Assembly (NCBI RefSeq): GCF_001042595.1 | Contig: NZ_AP012326.1 | Span: 2,571,670-2,635,669, forward strand | Reading direction: 5' to 3' | Source: Bifidobacterium dentium JCM 1195 = DSM 20436 | GTDB taxonomy: Bacteria; Actinomycetota; Actinomycetes; Actinomycetales; Bifidobacteriaceae | DNA: 64,000 nucleotides | Part shown: positions 25,514 through 38,743 of the stretch, one piece after another | How the letters are laid out: every line of letters begins with the position of its first letter | How positions within the stretch are numbered: position 1 is the stretch's first letter | Made by a program: the position numbers and the translations under genes | The notes under the pieces: model-generated | Told to the model about the DNA's origin: nothing | Database searches by the model: none | The model's input: only the letters and a program-made list of their open reading frames with translations

Positions 25514-28405
25514 CTACTTGGCCGCTGCCGCCTTACGTCGGCTGAGGAAACGCTTGATAGCAAGTGTTCCGAGACCTACCAGAGTGACGCCCAGCACCAC
25601 GTCGACCACGATCATGGTCACCTTCCAACCCGGCATCGGATCGGCTGGCTCGCCGTCCGCGTAGCGCCAGCTGTTGACCGCCGTGTAGAGGATGTTGTGC
25701 GTAGCCGCACGCATGGCCTTAACGGAGGTGGCGCTGTGGTCGGTGATGTGATTGGTGGTTTCGGTGGTGGCCAGCATTGCGTCGGTGCCGCCACGGATCG
25801 CCTGATCGGCTGTCTGATAGGAGTAGTTGGAGCCGGAGAAGTAGTCGGTTTCCACGAAGCCCCTGAAACCCCACTCGCCGCGTAGGACGGTCTGGTTGAG
25901 TCCGGTGTGGGCGCTGGAATATGTGTTGCCGATGTAGTTGAACGATCCCATCACGGCCTGGGCGTCGCCGTCGGCCTTGATTACGGTTTCGAACGGCTTC
26001 AGGTACAGTTCGCGGATGGACTGCTCGTTGGCCCAAGTGCATAGCTGGCCGTTGCGTTGGGTTTCCTGCTCGTTCAGCGCGAAGTGCTTGATGAACGCGT
26101 ATACGCCACGGTCGGCGGCACCGAGCACCTGCTCGCCGGACAGGTCGCCCGACAGGGTCGGATCCTCGGAGAAGTATTCGAAGTTGCGGCCTGCAAACGG
26201 TGAGCGATGCAGGTTCACGGATGGCGCATACCAACCGGAGACTTGCATTTCGTGAGCCATGTCGCCGATGGTTTCACCATATTCACGGGCCAAGTCCTTG
26301 TTCCAGGAGCAGGCAAGCACGATATTGGACGGCAGGCCGATGGAGCTCACGCCGGTGAAGTTGTCCTTCAGGGCTGCCGGACCATCCACATCGGACAGAC
26401 GCACCTTGCCGATCGACTTGATGGCCGCATTCTGATAGCCAGCGTTGGCGATGAGGTTGTCCATGTCATCGAAGGTGAGCTGATCGAGCAACCGGTCCCA
26501 CTTGGCGTCGTTGTAGTCGACGCCACGCAAGTCGACAAGTCGCAGACCGTTCCTTGCACCGGTAGTTGGCATGTCGTCGGAGTCATTGTCGAACTTGGTC
26601 GGATCGTAGTTGCCGACATTGTAGAAGGTGGACTTATCCTTATCCGACATGGAGTAGTTGACCGGGCCTGCCAGCGCCTCCTTCGCGTTGGCGAAGTGGT
26701 CGGTGCGGCTCAGATAGTTGAGCCCGCCGTTCGCATCGTCGAACACGTTGGTGGCTACGATGGCATCGCCGTTGTGAGTGTTGTCTTCGCTGTTGTAGGT
26801 GATGGTCGAAGCCACGTTCACGGTCTTTTCGTCAACGATGCTGTGCGAGTCGGTACGTACGGAGATTCGGTAATCTCCTGATTCCAGCACATAGGATTTG
26901 GCGTTCCGGTAATCGTATGACGCCATATCGTCATCGTCGAATTCGATGGAGACGGTTTCGGATTCACCAGGTTCGAGTTCCTTGGTTTTTTCGAAGGAAA
27001 CCAGGTTCGCGCTGGCTTTTTCGATGCCACCATTAGTGTATGGAGGATTGTAGTAGACTTCAACCACGTCTTTGCCGGCAACATCACCGGTATTGGTGAC
27101 CGTCACATCGAAACTGATCGTGCCGGATTCCGCATCGTACGCGACGCTCCCCATCTTCTCATCAAAGCTGGTGTAGCTCAGCCCGTAGCCAAACGGATAC
27201 TGTACCACGGAATCGTAGTCGATCAGGCCTTCGTCCGCTGCGGTCTCGTAGTACCGGTAGCCGACATAGATGCCTTCGTTGTAATTCACGAAGTGCGGAA
27301 AACGCACGCCGCGAGCGGAGTCGACCTCGAATTCCTTGACGTTGTCATATTCGAAATTGCCGAAGTTGTTCCACGTCGGATTGGCGGTCAGGTCGGTCAG
27401 GAACGTGTCCGCGGTACGTCCGGATGGATTGGTCTTGCCGGCAAGCACTTCACCGAGTGCCTCGAATCCGGCCTGTCCCGGATGCGGCACCCAAAGCACG
27501 GACTTGATTTGCGGATAGTCCTTCGCGAAGTTCAACTCGAAGGCGTTGGCGCCGTTGTATACCAGCACAACCTTCTCGAAGTTCTTCGTAACCAAGTCGA
27601 TCATGTCTTTCTCGGACTGACTGAGTTCCAGATAATGCGTACCCTTTGGAAAGTCCTCGTAATCCTTGGAATTGTCGTTGTAGGTTACGCCATCGGCCTT
27701 CATATCGGTCGGCAGGTCGAGCCCTTCGCCTCCCACACGTCCGATAACTACCATTGCGGTGTCGGAGAAGTTCTTCGCATTGCCGATGAGTTCGTCGGCA
27801 TAGGTGCCAGCCGCCGGTTCGGGGAGGGTCCAGTCGGCTGAGGTCACGGCGATGACGCCGCGGGTGGTGGAATAGTCGGTATAGAACTTGGTCAGTTCTT
27901 CGTTGGTCTTGAAGCCGGCATCATGCAGACCATCAAGCAACGTCGTGGTGTCATAGGCGTCGGACAGCGCACCGGAACCCGTACCGCCATAGATCGGGTT
28001 GGTGGACGCCCAGCCGAATACATTGATGTTGCCGGCATCGTTCATCGGCAGCATGCCATCATTGTTCTGCAGTAGGGTGATACCCTCTCGTTCGATGTCT
28101 ACGGCGAGCTTGTTGGTTTTGTCGATGGTTTCCTGCGTCAGCTCATGCTTGGTAGCGGTGGCCATGGTCAACATGTTGTTAAGCGGACCGGTCAGGGCCA
28201 TGGAGATCGATACGATTGCCGCAGTCGCTACAACGACCCAGCTGGTCGAACGCACCAACTTACGCATGCCTTGATTCGTTACGGTTTTCTTGTTGATCGC
28301 GATGGTCACGATGATGCCGAGCACCAGCGCCACGGCAACAGCTATGAGTTGCGGTGTGATGGATTGAATTACCGCGATGACGTCATCCATGTTGATTTCC
28401 AGCAT
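25514..28405 (-). CDS. Membrane-anchored GH3 enzyme with permuted domain order (copy 1)
   Basis: In this 963-residue glycosidase the GH3 domains are in reversed order. Two N-terminal helices (about 15-35 and 52-72) precede the alpha/beta sandwich (about 100-395), with ITLLQNNDGMLP, NVFGWASTNPIYGGTGSG and VGGEGLDLP. The fibronectin-III-like domain follows FPFGYGLSYTSF (about 430-540), and the TIM barrel comes last (about 625-905) with VNLHRSPFAGRNFEYFSEDP, IKHFALNEQETQ and nucleophile Asp854 in ETDYF. A third helix (about 928-950) and a basic tail end the protein. Positive charges between helices 1 and 2 and at the C-terminus predict an extracellular enzyme tethered at both ends. Copy 2 is at 35566-38472. 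Confidence 0.88.
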   Translation of the reverse strand: MLEINMDDVIAVIQSITPQLIAVAVALVLGIIVTIAINKKTVTNQGMRKLVRSTSWVVVATAAIVSISMALTGPLNNMLTMATATKHELTQETIDKTNKLAVDIEREGITLLQNNDGMLPMNDAGNINVFGWASTNPIYGGTGSGALSDAYDTTTLLDGLHDAGFKTNEELTKFYTDYSTTRGVIAVTSADWTLPEPAAGTYADELIGNAKNFSDTAMVVIGRVGGEGLDLPTDMKADGVTYNDNSKDYEDFPKGTHYLELSQSEKDMIDLVTKNFEKVVLVYNGANAFELNFAKDYPQIKSVLWVPHPGQAGFEALGEVLAGKTNPSGRTADTFLTDLTANPTWNNFGNFEYDNVKEFEVDSARGVRFPHFVNYNEGIYVGYRYYETAADEGLIDYDSVVQYPFGYGLSYTSFDEKMGSVAYDAESGTISFDVTVTNTGDVAGKDVVEVYYNPPYTNGGIEKASANLVSFEKTKELEPGESETVSIEFDDDDMASYDYRNAKSYVLESGDYRISVRTDSHSIVDEKTVNVASTITYNSEDNTHNGDAIVATNVFDDANGGLNYLSRTDHFANAKEALAGPVNYSMSDKDKSTFYNVGNYDPTKFDNDSDDMPTTGARNGLRLVDLRGVDYNDAKWDRLLDQLTFDDMDNLIANAGYQNAAIKSIGKVRLSDVDGPAALKDNFTGVSSIGLPSNIVLACSWNKDLAREYGETIGDMAHEMQVSGWYAPSVNLHRSPFAGRNFEYFSEDPTLSGDLSGEQVLGAADRGVYAFIKHFALNEQETQRNGQLCTWANEQSIRELYLKPFETVIKADGDAQAVMGSFNYIGNTYSSAHTGLNQTVLRGEWGFRGFVETDYFSGSNYSYQTADQAIRGGTDAMLATTETTNHITDHSATSVKAMRAATHNILYTAVNSWRYADGEPADPMPGWKVTMIVVDVVLGVTLVGLGTLAIKRFLSRRKAAAAK

Positions 28406-28627
28406 GGCGATTCCTTCCTAGGTTTCTCTGTTCCCACACCTTCCGCCACAGTGCGGACGGCTTGATGGCTCCATTGTCTGGAAAATGGAAATCGCAAACC
28501 AATCTGAAAATCATACGAATCATCATGCAAAAATCAGATACATTTTCTCGCAAGTCCATCTAACTCAATATTTTCAAGCGTTGCCAGCTTTTCTTGATCG
28601 GCCACGGTTCAGGCATTTCAACAAAAA
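28406..28627. promoter_or_regulatory. Upstream region of permuted GH3 copy 1
   Basis: This gene-free, AT-rich stretch carries the promoter for the GH3 gene on its left. ATCTGA (about 28502) and TCAGAT (about 28535) form spaced inverted arms that could bind a regulator; this is weak evidence. Confidence 0.3.
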
Positions 28628-28654
28628 GCCCGGATAACCTGTCGTTATCCGGGC
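28628..28654 (-). terminator. Terminator of the PAP2 phosphatase gene
   Basis: A perfect 11-bp stem (GCCCGGATAAC / GTTATCCGGGC, 5-nt loop) is followed on the minus strand by TTTTTG, 27 bp after the PAP2 stop codon. Confidence 0.85.
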
Positions 28655-28681
28655 ATAATCTGCAATGCTTCTTAAGCTTCC

Positions 28682-29347
28682 TCATGCAGTCATCTCATCC
28701 CATACGCACCAAACCGCGTATGAGATCAGCGGACAGATCACCGCCGAAGTAATCACATCGGTCGGAAAATGCAAGCCGAGAAGGAGTCGCGAGCAGGCGA
28801 CCACGAAAACAAGCGCTACGGCACCGATTGCCGATCTGCGATGGAACACTCTCACTCGATCCCATTCAGCGTCTGAGAAGCGTTTACAGGCCCAATTGCG
28901 TACTGTCAGAATCATCATGACGGATACGATGACCGCCGCGGCCGTATGTCCACTTGGAAAGCTGGGATCGCCCGGCAATAGGCCTGATCCGATAGAGGTC
29001 ACGGGACGAGGTCTTTCGACAACCCACTTGATGCCGGTCACATACAGTATTGGCGTGGCCGATACCACGATGTCTCTGATGACGATTCTTTTGTCGCCGG
29101 TGATGCGCATATCGATGGCCGCCAGAATGACCAACAACATGATGCACCCTATGGTGGAAAACATGTACGCCAGTACCGTCGAGCAATCATGTAAATATTC
29201 CGGCCATGTGGACAGTGCCTGCAGCACGCGTGTCTCACGCGTGGTTACGATTACCGAATTCCGCAGTGTAATGCCGATCATCGGTACGAGGCCACACAGT
29301 ATGGCCGTTGCGATCACTACAGCGGCGGTCCTATTCTTCGTATGCAT
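28682..29347 (-). CDS. PAP2-family membrane phosphatase
   Basis: This 221-residue integral membrane protein has about five helices and all three motifs of the phosphatidic-acid phosphatase type 2 family: KWVVERPRP, PSFPSGHTA (catalytic His) and SRLLLGLHFPTD (second catalytic His). It should dephosphorylate a lipid phosphate or pyrophosphate (phosphatidate, phosphatidylglycerophosphate or undecaprenyl pyrophosphate) at the membrane surface. It stands alone between the rRNA operon and the first permuted GH3 gene, with its own terminator. Confidence 0.88.
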   Translation of the reverse strand: MHTKNRTAAVVIATAILCGLVPMIGITLRNSVIVTTRETRVLQALSTWPEYLHDCSTVLAYMFSTIGCIMLLVILAAIDMRITGDKRIVIRDIVVSATPILYVTGIKWVVERPRPVTSIGSGLLPGDPSFPSGHTAAAVIVSVMMILTVRNWACKRFSDAEWDRVRVFHRRSAIGAVALVFVVACSRLLLGLHFPTDVITSAVICPLISYAVWCVWDEMTA

Positions 29348-29458
29348 ACCACGAATGGTAACCGCATATCTGCCCTCCGTTTACCTTGGATGGCAGATTC
29401 CACCAATTCTCCCACGCCAATGTAGCAGGGGTGCCTGTTGGTGGTGGATACGAAAAAT

Positions 29459-29486
29459 CCCCGGCCGGGCGAAAGCCCGCCGGGGA
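29459..29486 (-). terminator. Terminator of the rRNA operon
   Basis: A strong GC-rich stem with a GAAA loop on the plus strand (CCGGCCGGGC / GCCCGCCGGGG) is followed on the minus strand by ATTTTT. It lies about 15 bp past the 3' end of 5S rRNA. Confidence 0.85.
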
Positions 29487-29499
29487 TCCAACAAGAACG

Positions 29500-29618
29500 T
29501 TTGCGGCGGCGTGTTACTCTCCCACACCCTGCCGGGTGCAGTACCATCACCGTGCCAGGCCTTAGCTTCCGGGTTCGGAAAGGGACCGGGCGTCACACCT
29601 GGGCCATGGCCACCGCAA
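29500..29618 (-). rRNA. rrf: 5S ribosomal RNA
   Basis: The minus strand reads as a typical actinobacterial 5S rRNA of about 118 nt, including the conserved CCGAACCCGGAAGCTAAG and GATGGTACTGCA segments. Its ends (TTGCGGTGGCC and CGCCGCCGCAA) pair to close helix I. It is the last RNA of the operon. Confidence 0.93.
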
Positions 29619-29839
29619 AAACCACCATCAACGGCCCGGACCCCCAAACGGGGACCCCGACCGGCCAAAAGGAAAACCACCCACGCGCCGCCACCGGCGC
29701 GTGCCGTGACGGTCCGGGAACCGGACAGCGGACGCGAACACCGTTTCGTGACCACAGGAACAACGCTCCTTGTCGCCAACAATCCCGCAGCAGCAAAGAC
29801 GCGGACCCACCCCCACACAAGAGGGGAATGGGCTGCTAT

Positions 29840-32940
<3,101 letters not shown>

Positions 32941-33354
32941 CCTGATAGCAAGATTGCCAGACGACAAATCATCGCACTGTTCAAATGATCACAAAACGAT
33001 CGATCTCGAAACCAAACTCAAAAAGAAGAGTTTGGCGAAATCGCGATAAGCAAAGGGAAACACCATGTTTCCCTTGCTCGCGTCCACTATCCAGTTCTCA
33101 AACCGCCACGCGCCACACGTTCCGCCACGCGTCCAACGGACGCCGGCCACCCCGCATGGGCATCGAACCGCACCACAATCCAAGACTGTGGGGTGGCGGT
33201 CCGGGAACCCAAAAGCACACCCATACCACTCCCGGACGGGACAGGCCCGTCCAAGCCAACGATCTCTTCCACACCAGCATCCCCACACGGGCCGTGGAAC
33301 CGTTCCACGCGCATGGGGCACACACCGGACACGAACCGCGTCCTGAACTCTCCG
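32941..33354 (-). other. 16S-23S internal transcribed spacer, no tRNA
   Basis: The roughly 410-bp spacer has no tRNA-Ile or tRNA-Ala, as is usual for bifidobacteria. It contains the conserved GGTTTGAGAACTGGATAGTG element (33090-33110, minus strand), related to actinobacterial rrn anti-termination/processing signals, and a hairpin GGGAAACA / TGTTTCCC near 33055-33080. Confidence 0.7.
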
Positions 33355-34890
<1,536 letters not shown>

Positions 34891-35484
34891 AACCATGAAG
34901 AGAACCGAAAACGACTCTCACAAGAAAATTGACGATCGCCTTATAAGGAAAGGCGCATCGCACGAAAACCCCACCGTCCTTCAAGGCCTCCCGGCCACTC
35001 GCCGAAACACGGCGAGCCGACGATGGACTGGCAATCATTGACTATAAAGAAGTAGTACAGATACGCTCTTGAGTTCTCAAACCACCACCGCACCAGCAGA
35101 CCGCCCCGAACCATGGGAGCCGGGCCGCCGTGCTGAGCAGCAAGAGATAAACATACACGGGAACCCGCGCCCGCGCAACCCCGCAGGCACGGAAGGACCC
35201 GGAACCGTTGCAAACACACGCCTCCCCCGGCGTGTCGAAAACCCGGGAAAACCATCCGGAAATCACCGACACCACCAGAATAGCCCCCGCAAAACTACGT
35301 CCAGATGAACACCATCCGAACAACAAACGGCGTGTCGCACACATCGTAAGGCAAAACGCCAAAGCCAACCGACGCCAATCGCAAACGAAAGCGATAGACC
35401 CATAAGCGCCGCGAAGCCCGAAACGAGCCTTTTCCGATTACACAAGGCGCAAGGGCAGCGAACGAAGAAACTTCCGATATGAAA
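34891..35484 (-). promoter_or_regulatory. rRNA operon leader and promoter region
   Basis: This gene-free 594-bp region upstream of 16S should hold the rrn promoter(s) and leader. On the minus strand it contains GGTTTGAGAACTCAAGAGCG (about 35066-35085), an element shared with the internal spacer, followed by CTTTATAGTC (about 35044). I could not assign -35/-10 pairs confidently. The decamer CGGCGTGTCG recurs near 35228 and 35329. Confidence 0.5.
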
Positions 35485-35523
35485 AAGCCGGAAGCAACTG
35501 CACGAACAGCTGACTTCCGGCTT
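35485..35523 (-). terminator. Terminator of the second permuted GH3 gene
   Basis: A perfect 10-bp stem (AAGCCGGAAG / CTTCCGGCTT) is followed on the minus strand by a T run. It lies 43 bp after the stop codon at 35566 and separates the GH3 transcript from the rRNA promoter region. Confidence 0.85.
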
Positions 35524-35565
35524 GATCATTCACTGATCATTCAGTTATGGGATACAGAAACGAGA

Positions 35566-38472
35566 TTACTCGGCCTTATCGGGTTCGACCGTAGCCACGG
35601 TCTTCCTGCGGGCCATGTAGCGCTTGATGGTCAGAGCCTCGAGCGCAAGGGCCAGCACCGCGGTCACGCCCCAAGCCACATACATGGCGGTCCTCCAGAC
35701 CGGGGTCGCAACCTTCGGCTCGCCATCCGCATACTGCCAGCTGTTGGCTGCGGTGTACAGGATGTTGTGAGCAGCCTGACGCATTGCCTTCACGGAAGTC
35801 GCGGACTTGTCGGTGATGTGGTTGGTGATCTTAGTGGTGGCAAGCATCGCATCGTTGCCCGCACGCACTTCCTGATCAGCGTTCTGGTAGCCATAACCGC
35901 CGAAGTAATCAGTCAGGACGAAGCCCTTGAAACCCCACTCGTCGCGTAGGACGGTCTTCAACAGAGCGGCATCGCCACCGGCATAAGTGTTACCGATGTA
36001 GTTGAAGGCGCTCATGACGGCCTGTGCACCGCCTTCCTTCACACTCATCTCGAACGGCTTGAGATAGATCTCACGCATGGCCTGCTCGTTGGACCAGGTG
36101 CAGAGCATCTCAGTACGCTTAGTCTCCTGATCATTCATGGCGAAGTGCTTCATGAAGGAGTACACACCCTTTTCCTTGGCGCCGGCAATCTGATTGGACG
36201 CCATGGCACCGGAGAGCAGGGCATCTTCCGAGAAGTACTCGAAGGTACGACCGGAGAAGGCATTGCGATGGATGTTCATAGCCGGCGCATACCAACCAGC
36301 CACATGCATGTCATGAGCCATGTCTCCAATCATCTCTCCGAACTGCTTGGCCAAATCCTTGTTCCAGGTGCAGGCGAATGCAGTGGAGGCAGGAAAACCG
36401 ATGGAACCGACGCCGGTGAAGTTGTTGTTCAGCGATGCCGGGCCGTCAGCGTCGGTCAGTTGGACCTTGCCGACGGACTTCACAGCCTGAGTACCATAGC
36501 CGCCGTTGGCGATGAGGTTGTCCATATCATCGAAGGTGAGCTGGTCAAGAAGCTTGTCCCAATCGGCATCGTCATAGTCCTTGCCATACATATCGGCTAG
36601 CTTCAGACCATTCTTGGCGCCGGTGGTCGGCATTTCGTCGGAATCGTCGTCGAACTTGGTCGGATCGTAATTCGAATTGTTGTAGAAGGTCTCCTTGGCC
36701 TTGTCAGACATTTCGAAATTGGTCGGAGCCGCAGTGGCTTCCTTGTAGTTCGCGAAGTGGTTCGCACGACTCAGGTAGGTCACATCGCCCGCGACGTCAT
36801 CGAACTGGTTCGTGGCCACGGTCTGGTCACCGCTATGCGTGTTTGAATCGGAATCATAGGTGATGGTGTCATCCACGGTGACCTTCTGATCGGCGATCAC
36901 GGTATGCGAGTCGGACTGGATGGAGATGTCGTAGTCGCCCTTCTCCAGCACGTATGCCTTCGCGTCCTTGTAGTCATAGGAGGCCATGTCGTCATCATCG
37001 AATTCGACCTTCACCGTCTCGGAGGCACCAGGCTTGAGTTCCTTGGTCTTCTCGAACGCCACCAGGTTCGTGCTGGCCTTCTCGATGCCGCCATCGGTGT
37101 ATGGCGGGTTGTAGTAGACCTCGACCACGTCCTTGCCGGCCTTGTCGCCGGTGTTGGTCACGGTCACGTCCACGGTGACCTTGCCATCCTTATAGGTCAC
37201 ATCATTGAGCTTCTGCTCGAACGAGGTGTACGACAGACCATAGCCGAACGGGAACGCGACCATGGAATCATAATCGATGGCCCCCTCGGCCGCAGCGGTC
37301 TCATAGAACTTATAGCCCACATAGATGCCCTCGGAATAATTCACGAAAGCCGGGATGGCAGTGATGTCATCGCCAGTGAAGCCCTTATACTTTGCGGCCT
37401 TGTCCGCCATGTTGGTGTACTCGAACTTGCCGAAGTTGTTGTACGACACGGAAGTGGCCAGGTCCTTGAGGAAGGTATCGGAGGTCTTTCCGGAAGGATT
37501 GGTTTTGCCGGCGAGCACGTCGCCCAAGGCGGAGAAGCCGGTCTGACCTGCCGGCGGACACCATACCACGGACTTGATCTGCGGATAGTTGGACAGGAAG
37601 TCAAACTGGAAGGTGTTGGCACCGTTGTAGACAAGCGTGACCTTATCGAAGTTCTTGGTGACCAGGTCGATCATGTCGCGCTCGGTCTGGGAAAGCTGCA
37701 GGAAGCTTTCACCATCCTTAAAGTCCTCATAATCCTTGGAATTGTTGGTATAGGTGATACCGTCAGCCTTCATGTTCGTGGGAAGATCGGCACCCTCGCC
37801 GCCGACGCGGGTGATGGTGATGACGGCTTCATCGGAAAAGCTCTTGGCGTCGGAGATCAGCTTGTCGGAATACTGCTTGGCCGGAACCTCAGGCAGGGTC
37901 CAGTCCTGCGCCCACATGCCGACTTCCGGACGATCCGAACGATAATCGGTGTACAGCTTGGACAATTCGGAATTGGTCTCGATTCCGGCTTCCTTCATGC
38001 CATCGAGCAGGGAGGTGGTGGCATACTGCTTGCTCATCGAACCGGAGCCGGTGCCGCCATAGACCGGATTGGTGGAGCCCCAGCCGAACACGTTGACCTT
38101 CTTGTTGGACAACGGCAGGTTGGAGTCGTCGTTCTTGAGCAGGGTAATCGCTTCCGACTGCACCTCCTTGGCCAGCTCGTTGGCCTTGGATACCGTGGTG
38201 TCGGAAAGCTCGTACTTGGTGATGGTCGCATTGTTCAGCAATGTCGACAACGGACCGGACATCATCATGGACACGGCGACGACGATGCCGACCAGTGCCA
38301 CGATCCAAGATTCGGAATGGATGATTTTACGGGTTGCGATTTCCTTGACCGTCTTCCTGTTGACGGCGAAGGTGATGATCAGCGCGAGCACGAACAACAC
38401 GCCAATCGCAATCAGATACGGCGTCAGTGAACCGAGAACGTTCATGACGTCAGCCATGTTGATCTGCAGCAT
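35566..38472 (-). CDS. Membrane-anchored GH3 enzyme with permuted domain order (copy 2)
   Basis: This 968-residue paralogue of the gene at 25514-28405 has the same unusual layout: two N-terminal helices, alpha/beta sandwich (NVFGWGSTNPVYGGTGSGS), fibronectin-III-like domain after FPFGYGLSYTSF, TIM barrel with MNIHRNAFSGRTFEYFSEDA and nucleophile Asp855 in LTDYF, then a C-terminal helix and basic tail. Similarity to copy 1 runs end to end, including the membrane segments. Codon use is strongly biased to optimal codons (more so than copy 1), suggesting high expression. Predicted role: cell-surface beta-glycosidase acting on plant glycans or glycosides; the exact substrate is unknown. Confidence 0.88.
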   Translation of the reverse strand: MLQINMADVMNVLGSLTPYLIAIGVLFVLALIITFAVNRKTVKEIATRKIIHSESWIVALVGIVVAVSMMMSGPLSTLLNNATITKYELSDTTVSKANELAKEVQSEAITLLKNDDSNLPLSNKKVNVFGWGSTNPVYGGTGSGSMSKQYATTSLLDGMKEAGIETNSELSKLYTDYRSDRPEVGMWAQDWTLPEVPAKQYSDKLISDAKSFSDEAVITITRVGGEGADLPTNMKADGITYTNNSKDYEDFKDGESFLQLSQTERDMIDLVTKNFDKVTLVYNGANTFQFDFLSNYPQIKSVVWCPPAGQTGFSALGDVLAGKTNPSGKTSDTFLKDLATSVSYNNFGKFEYTNMADKAAKYKGFTGDDITAIPAFVNYSEGIYVGYKFYETAAAEGAIDYDSMVAFPFGYGLSYTSFEQKLNDVTYKDGKVTVDVTVTNTGDKAGKDVVEVYYNPPYTDGGIEKASTNLVAFEKTKELKPGASETVKVEFDDDDMASYDYKDAKAYVLEKGDYDISIQSDSHTVIADQKVTVDDTITYDSDSNTHSGDQTVATNQFDDVAGDVTYLSRANHFANYKEATAAPTNFEMSDKAKETFYNNSNYDPTKFDDDSDEMPTTGAKNGLKLADMYGKDYDDADWDKLLDQLTFDDMDNLIANGGYGTQAVKSVGKVQLTDADGPASLNNNFTGVGSIGFPASTAFACTWNKDLAKQFGEMIGDMAHDMHVAGWYAPAMNIHRNAFSGRTFEYFSEDALLSGAMASNQIAGAKEKGVYSFMKHFAMNDQETKRTEMLCTWSNEQAMREIYLKPFEMSVKEGGAQAVMSAFNYIGNTYAGGDAALLKTVLRDEWGFKGFVLTDYFGGYGYQNADQEVRAGNDAMLATTKITNHITDKSATSVKAMRQAAHNILYTAANSWQYADGEPKVATPVWRTAMYVAWGVTAVLALALEALTIKRYMARRKTVATVEPDKAE

Positions 38473-38666
38473 GGTATGTCTCCTCCTTGATTCTCATAAC
38501 CAAACGACATGCAGCCTCGATACCGTTGTCGAAGCCAAGCGACTACACGGCACTGCCCCGCGCCGCTGCGTCACCAAGAAGTGAGGACACCTCTTCATGC
38601 CGATGTTTTGATTTCATCAAACCCCGTCCGAAAAGGGTCAGTCATTCTCCCAGCCTGTCGATTCGC

Positions 38667-38704
38667 GTGCATAATCTGCATGTATTCCGTGCATGATTTG
38701 CATG
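38667..38704. promoter_or_regulatory. Tandem 16-bp operator-like repeat upstream of the kinase gene
   Basis: GTGCATAATCTGCATG (38667-38682) and GTGCATGATTTGCATG (38689-38704) recur with a period of 22 bp, about two helical turns. They lie in the gap between the divergent permuted GH3 and kinase genes, so they could regulate either. Confidence 0.5.
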
Positions 38705-38743
38705 GAAAATACACCCTTTCAGCGCGTGAGAGACAAGAATAAG

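Noticed and set aside
36904..38430. 508-codon plus-strand frame
   Set aside because: Antisense to the second permuted GH3 gene; strong codon bias of that gene leaves the complementary frame open.
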